Of a stretch of 9,228 bases of DNA, positions 7,050 to 9,228 are shown in pieces. Made by a program: the position numbers and the translations under genes. The first letter of the stretch is position 1, and every line of letters begins with the position of its first letter. The stretch is from Clostridia bacterium (GTDB taxonomy: Bacteria; Bacillota_A; Clostridia; Oscillospirales; CAG-272). Where the stretch lies: contig JAFQLN010000020.1 of assembly GCA_017414585.1 (NCBI GenBank), positions 1 to 9,228 of the forward strand. The letters run 5' to 3'. The notes beneath the pieces were generated by a model. That model had not been told where the DNA came from. It made no database searches and saw nothing but the letters and a program-made list of their open reading frames with translations.

Positions 7050-7078
7050 TTGACAGAATTGTTTGAATATGGTATTAT
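7050..7078 (+). promoter_or_regulatory. Promoter of the MarR-family regulator gene
   Basis: Perfect TTGACA (7050-7055), a 17-bp spacer and TATTAT (7073-7078) preceded by TGG. This is the closest match to a housekeeping sigma-factor promoter in the window. Two overlapping AT-rich palindromes lie just upstream: TTAAA-TAT-TTTAA at 7031-7043 and ATATT-TT-AATAT at 7035-7046. They might be an operator or an upstream activating AT element. Confidence 0.8.
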
Positions 7079-7118
7079 CATCCTGCAAAATAATTTTCAA
7101 TGAAAGCAAGAGGATGGA

Positions 7119-7607
7119 ATGCCCATGAACAAGAAACAGACGGAGATACTGAACGATTATTTTCTGCATTCCGCTCTGCATTTACTGACGCTGGAGGAAC
7201 AGTGCCTGCGCCGGCGCTGCGCAAAGGATCTGTCCATCCGGGAACTGCACGTCATCGAAGCGGTGGCGGCTCTTCTGGAAGGCGGAAAGAATACGATGGC
7301 GGAGATTGCGCGGTATCTGCATCTCTCTCCGGCATCGCTGACAACGGCGGTCAATGTGCTGGTCCGCAAGGAATATCTCATCCGGGAATATTCTGCGGTG
7401 GACAGACGGGTGATATATGTCCGCCTGACGGAAAAAGGCAGAGAAGCGAACCGGGCATATCTCGATTTCGAGAGAGAAATGATTGCCGAAATCACGAAAA
7501 ATATTGATGAAGCGTCCGCGGATGCCATGATCGACGCGCTTCTGCGGATGAGCGAATATCTGGAAGCCGGAGCGGATGAATTGGCATCGGAGGGGTCTAA
7601 CGAATAA
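7119..7607 (+). CDS. MarR-family winged-helix transcriptional regulator, 162 aa
   Basis: Predicted dimeric DNA-binding regulator. Residues about 1-36 would be the N-terminal dimerisation helix. The winged helix-turn-helix covers about 39-110: IRELHVIEAV, then MAEIARYLHLSPASLTTAVN as helix-turn-helix, VLVRKEYLIR, and the wing with D-R-R followed by VIYVRLTEKGRE. The Asp-Arg-Arg wing and the LTEKG segment are hallmarks of MarR proteins, and the 162-residue length is normal. The C-terminal helices (about 115-155) would complete the dimer interface. The start at 7119 has AGAGG at 5 nt; the ATG two codons later is the alternative and would be 11 nt away. MarR proteins often repress their own gene and neighbours and release DNA on binding small phenolic or lipophilic ligands. 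Which neighbour it controls here, the hydrolase before it or the dehydrogenase after it, cannot be read from the sequence. Confidence 0.9.
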   Translation: MPMNKKQTEILNDYFLHSALHLLTLEEQCLRRRCAKDLSIRELHVIEAVAALLEGGKNTMAEIARYLHLSPASLTTAVNVLVRKEYLIREYSAVDRRVIYVRLTEKGREANRAYLDFEREMIAEITKNIDEASADAMIDALLRMSEYLEAGADELASEGSNE

Positions 7608-7686
7608 ATCGGCATCTTTTCGTAAAACGGAAACAGCTGAAAGGCGGAAACCGGACGAATCATCAAACAGAATAACAAATCATCAG

Positions 7687-7721
7687 GCTGCTGCGGAGCA
7701 TAAACTCTGCGGCAGCTTTTT
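7687..7721 (+). terminator. Rho-independent terminator after the MarR gene
   Basis: GCTGCTGCGGAG (7687-7698) pairs with CTCTGCGGCAGC (7705-7716) over 12 positions including two G-U wobbles. The loop is CATAAA and TTTTT (7717-7721) follows. It lies about 80 nt after the regulator stop codon and separates it from the dehydrogenase. Confidence 0.9.
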
Positions 7722-7793
7722 GTATTGGCACAGCTTTGTGATTATTTCCAAGTCAACTGCATACAATCATTTTGAAAATCCACGTTTTACCTA

Positions 7794-7823
7794 TTGCGCA
7801 CGGAGGGGATTTCGTGGTAAACT
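7794..7823 (+). promoter_or_regulatory. Likely promoter of the alcohol dehydrogenase gene
   Basis: TTGCGC (7794-7799), an 18-bp spacer and TAAACT (7818-7823) preceded by TGG. This is weaker than the other promoters in the window, but a promoter is expected here because a strong terminator lies upstream. Confidence 0.5.
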
Positions 7824-7881
7824 AAGAAGGTTTTGCAAAGGAATTATTATTAAAGACATGGAATCGTCAAGGAGTATTATT

Positions 7882-8994
7882 ATGGATTTCAGTACACATA
7901 AGCACGTGAAAATCATCGCCGGACGCGGTGCGGTGAAGAAGAACGCGGCGGTTTTTGCTTCTCTAGGCAAGCGTGCCATGATTGTGAGCGGAAGAACATC
8001 CGCGGATAAATGCGGAGCTATGAACGATGTCGCTGAAGTGCTTCAGTCGGTCGGATGCACCTATATCCGGATGAATGCGGTTCCCGAGAATCCGCCGGCG
8101 CCCCTGTGTCATGAAGCGGGAGAAACGTGCCGGAAGGAAGGCTGTGATTTCATCATTGCCATCGGCGGCGGTTCTGCCATCGACGCGGCAAAAGCGATTG
8201 CGGCATATGCGGCGAATCCTGCCTGCGGTGTGATGGACCTTTTCGATGACAGCGTGCGCACGAATGACGGTCTGCCCCTGATCGCCATTCCCACGACAGC
8301 CGGTACGGGCAGTGAAGCATGCCGTTATTCGGTGCTGACCATCGACGGCGGTCTGAGAAAAAAGACGTTCAAGCATTCTTCCGCTTACGCCAGAGCTGCA
8401 TTTGTCTGCCCCGAGTATACCGAAACCATGAACGAAACGTATACGGTGTCTACCGCACTGGATGCACTGGCGCACGCGATTGAATCCTATTTCTCCCCGA
8501 AGTCCACGGCGGCATCACAGGAAGCGGCACTGTTTGCGGCAAAGGAAATCTGGGATGTGCTGTTCGGCAGTGCATCCGGTGAAGGCTTTACGGCAGAACA
8601 GCGTGACCGTCTCGCTTATGCTGCGGCAGCTGCCGGTATTGCCATCGACTATACGGGAACCGGTTTCCCGCATCCGCTCGGCTACAGCATCACCCTGACA
8701 AGAGGCATTCCGCACGGAGCAGCCTGTGCAGTCTTTGAAGGCGCGTTTCTCAAGTATAATATGCTGACGGATGAAGGGAGAAAACGTGCAAAGGTACTGG
8801 CGGATCATCTCGGAACCACGGAAGAAGAAATGATCGAAAGAATCCCCGAAAAGAGCGGTGTGAAGCTCCGGATCGGCGCGGCGGAACGGGAAGAACTGAT
8901 CGACCGTGTTGCGGGAGCGGGCAATTATGCCAATTCTCCCTATGTCATTTCCAGAGGCGAAATGTCCGACATTTACGCGAGAATTTTCGGCTGA
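7882..8994 (+). CDS. Iron-containing (group III) alcohol dehydrogenase, 370 aa
   Basis: NAD(P)-dependent oxidoreductase interconverting alcohols and aldehydes or ketones, related to FucO/EutG/PduQ-type enzymes. The dinucleotide-binding domain shows GGGSAIDAAKA (95-105) and PTTAGTGSE (137-145). The metal domain has all four expected ligands: D194 and H198 in ALDALAHAIESY, H264 in FPHPLGYS, and H278 in IPHGAACAV. At 370 residues it is slightly short for the family (about 380-400), mainly at the C-terminus. The start has AAGGAG 7 nt upstream. An in-frame ATG 8 codons earlier (7858) has no good ribosome site, and the frame open further upstream runs through the terminator. It stands alone behind its own promoter, 274 bp from the MarR gene. 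Fermentative redox balance is a reasonable role; the true substrate (short-chain alcohol, diol or lactaldehyde) cannot be assigned. No microcompartment targeting helix or partner genes are seen. Confidence 0.92.
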   Translation: MDFSTHKHVKIIAGRGAVKKNAAVFASLGKRAMIVSGRTSADKCGAMNDVAEVLQSVGCTYIRMNAVPENPPAPLCHEAGETCRKEGCDFIIAIGGGSAIDAAKAIAAYAANPACGVMDLFDDSVRTNDGLPLIAIPTTAGTGSEACRYSVLTIDGGLRKKTFKHSSAYARAAFVCPEYTETMNETYTVSTALDALAHAIESYFSPKSTAASQEAALFAAKEIWDVLFGSASGEGFTAEQRDRLAYAAAAAGIAIDYTGTGFPHPLGYSITLTRGIPHGAACAVFEGAFLKYNMLTDEGRKRAKVLADHLGTTEEEMIERIPEKSGVKLRIGAAEREELIDRVAGAGNYANSPYVISRGEMSDIYARIFG

Positions 8995-9025
8995 AAAGAA
9001 TACAGGAGCAGAAATGTCCCAAAAT

Positions 9026-9076
9026 CAAAAAAGGGCGTGTCGCATTTACATTGAAAAGTGTAATTTGCGACACGCC
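9026..9076 (-). terminator. Possible intrinsic terminator facing into the window (right repeat)
   Basis: Mirror copy of the left-end hairpin (stem 9034-9044 with 9066-9076, upper helix above it). Read on the minus strand, the stem is followed by CTTTTTTG, a better T-run than in the left copy. It would stop transcripts entering from right of the window. On the plus strand it lies about 40 nt after the dehydrogenase stop codon but has no T-run, so termination of that gene is less certain. Confidence 0.55.
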
Positions 9077-9170
9077 TTCTCGCTATTTCAAGAATAATGC
9101 TCTACTTTTTCTCCTTTAGCGAGGAGAAAAAGTAGCAAAAAGAGGAACTTTATCAGAAGTCTTGGGTGTT
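9030..9170. repeat. Right copy of ~140-bp structured intergenic repeat (inverted pair)
   Basis: Reverse complement of 1-141. Identity is complete over 9030-9151 and only four bases differ further out. Both hairpins are conserved: 9034-9076, and the perfect 14-bp stem 9102-9115 with 9122-9135. The copy begins 35 nt beyond the stop codon of the dehydrogenase gene. Both copies therefore have the same orientation relative to the gene they follow. Confidence 0.93.
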
Positions 9171-9208
9171 TCGAGCTCTGCGGAGCTCGACAAGGGGCTT
9201 TGCCCCTT
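9171..9208. repeat. Two further adjacent hairpins outside the right repeat copy
   Basis: TCGAGCTC (9171-9178) pairs with GAGCTCGA (9183-9190) around a TGCG loop. Immediately after it AAGGGGC (9192-9198) pairs with GCCCCTT (9202-9208) around TTT. Together with the repeat these make four stem-loops in 175 bases. The remaining 20 bases to the window end show no gene. Confidence 0.75.
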
Positions 9209-9228
9209 TGTACCCCACGAGCTTTTGA

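Noticed and set aside
7576..7881. Upstream extension of the alcohol dehydrogenase frame
   Set aside because: It crosses the end of the MarR gene and a strong terminator. The family N-terminus and the AAGGAG site fit the ATG at 7882.
1..9170. Inverted repeats as ends of a composite transposon
   Set aside because: No transposase, integrase or resolvase is encoded between them. Each copy follows a gene 3' end in the same relative orientation, which fits a dispersed 3' element better. Target duplications cannot be checked because the left border is cut.

Overview
The window looks like chromosomal DNA of a Gram-positive anaerobe of the Clostridia, probably an Oscillospirales/Ruminococcaceae-type gut bacterium. 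The evidence is GGAGG-type ribosome sites 5-7 nt from ATG starts, TATAAT promoters with an extended TG motif, intrinsic terminators, and an S-layer-homology (SLH) surface protein. Base composition is mixed by eye. The taxonomic call is inference; no rRNA or tRNA marker is present.

Layout: six genes in two outward-facing arms diverge from a promoter region at 5504-5837. The left (minus) arm has a 1111-residue exported SLH protein with about seven aromatic-rich repeats of ~100 residues (2168-5503), which ends in a clear terminator. Next comes a two-gene unit with its own promoter: a clan GH-D (alpha-galactosidase-like) glycoside hydrolase (442-2049) and a small zinc-ribbon protein (148-417). 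The right (plus) arm has a beta-lactamase-fold serine hydrolase (5838-7022), a MarR-family regulator with a near-consensus promoter (7119-7607), a terminator, and an iron-type alcohol dehydrogenase with all four metal ligands (7882-8994).

The most striking non-coding feature is a ~140-bp sequence present at both ends as an inverted pair (1-141 and 9030-9170), 121-122 bp of it identical. Each copy lies just past the 3' end of the outermost gene. It holds two strong hairpins and a possible loop-tail pseudoknot. Its T-rich side faces inward, so it could stop transcripts entering from outside. It resembles a dispersed intergenic repeat more than transposon ends, because no transposase or recombinase lies between the copies. 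Two more hairpins follow the right copy.

The genes look like individually regulated accessory or housekeeping functions: cell-surface display, glycoside breakdown, a small hydrolase, regulation and alcohol/aldehyde redox. I see no defence system, CRISPR array, prophage or secretion cluster. The candidates for novelty are the flanking structured repeat and the repeat module of the SLH protein.
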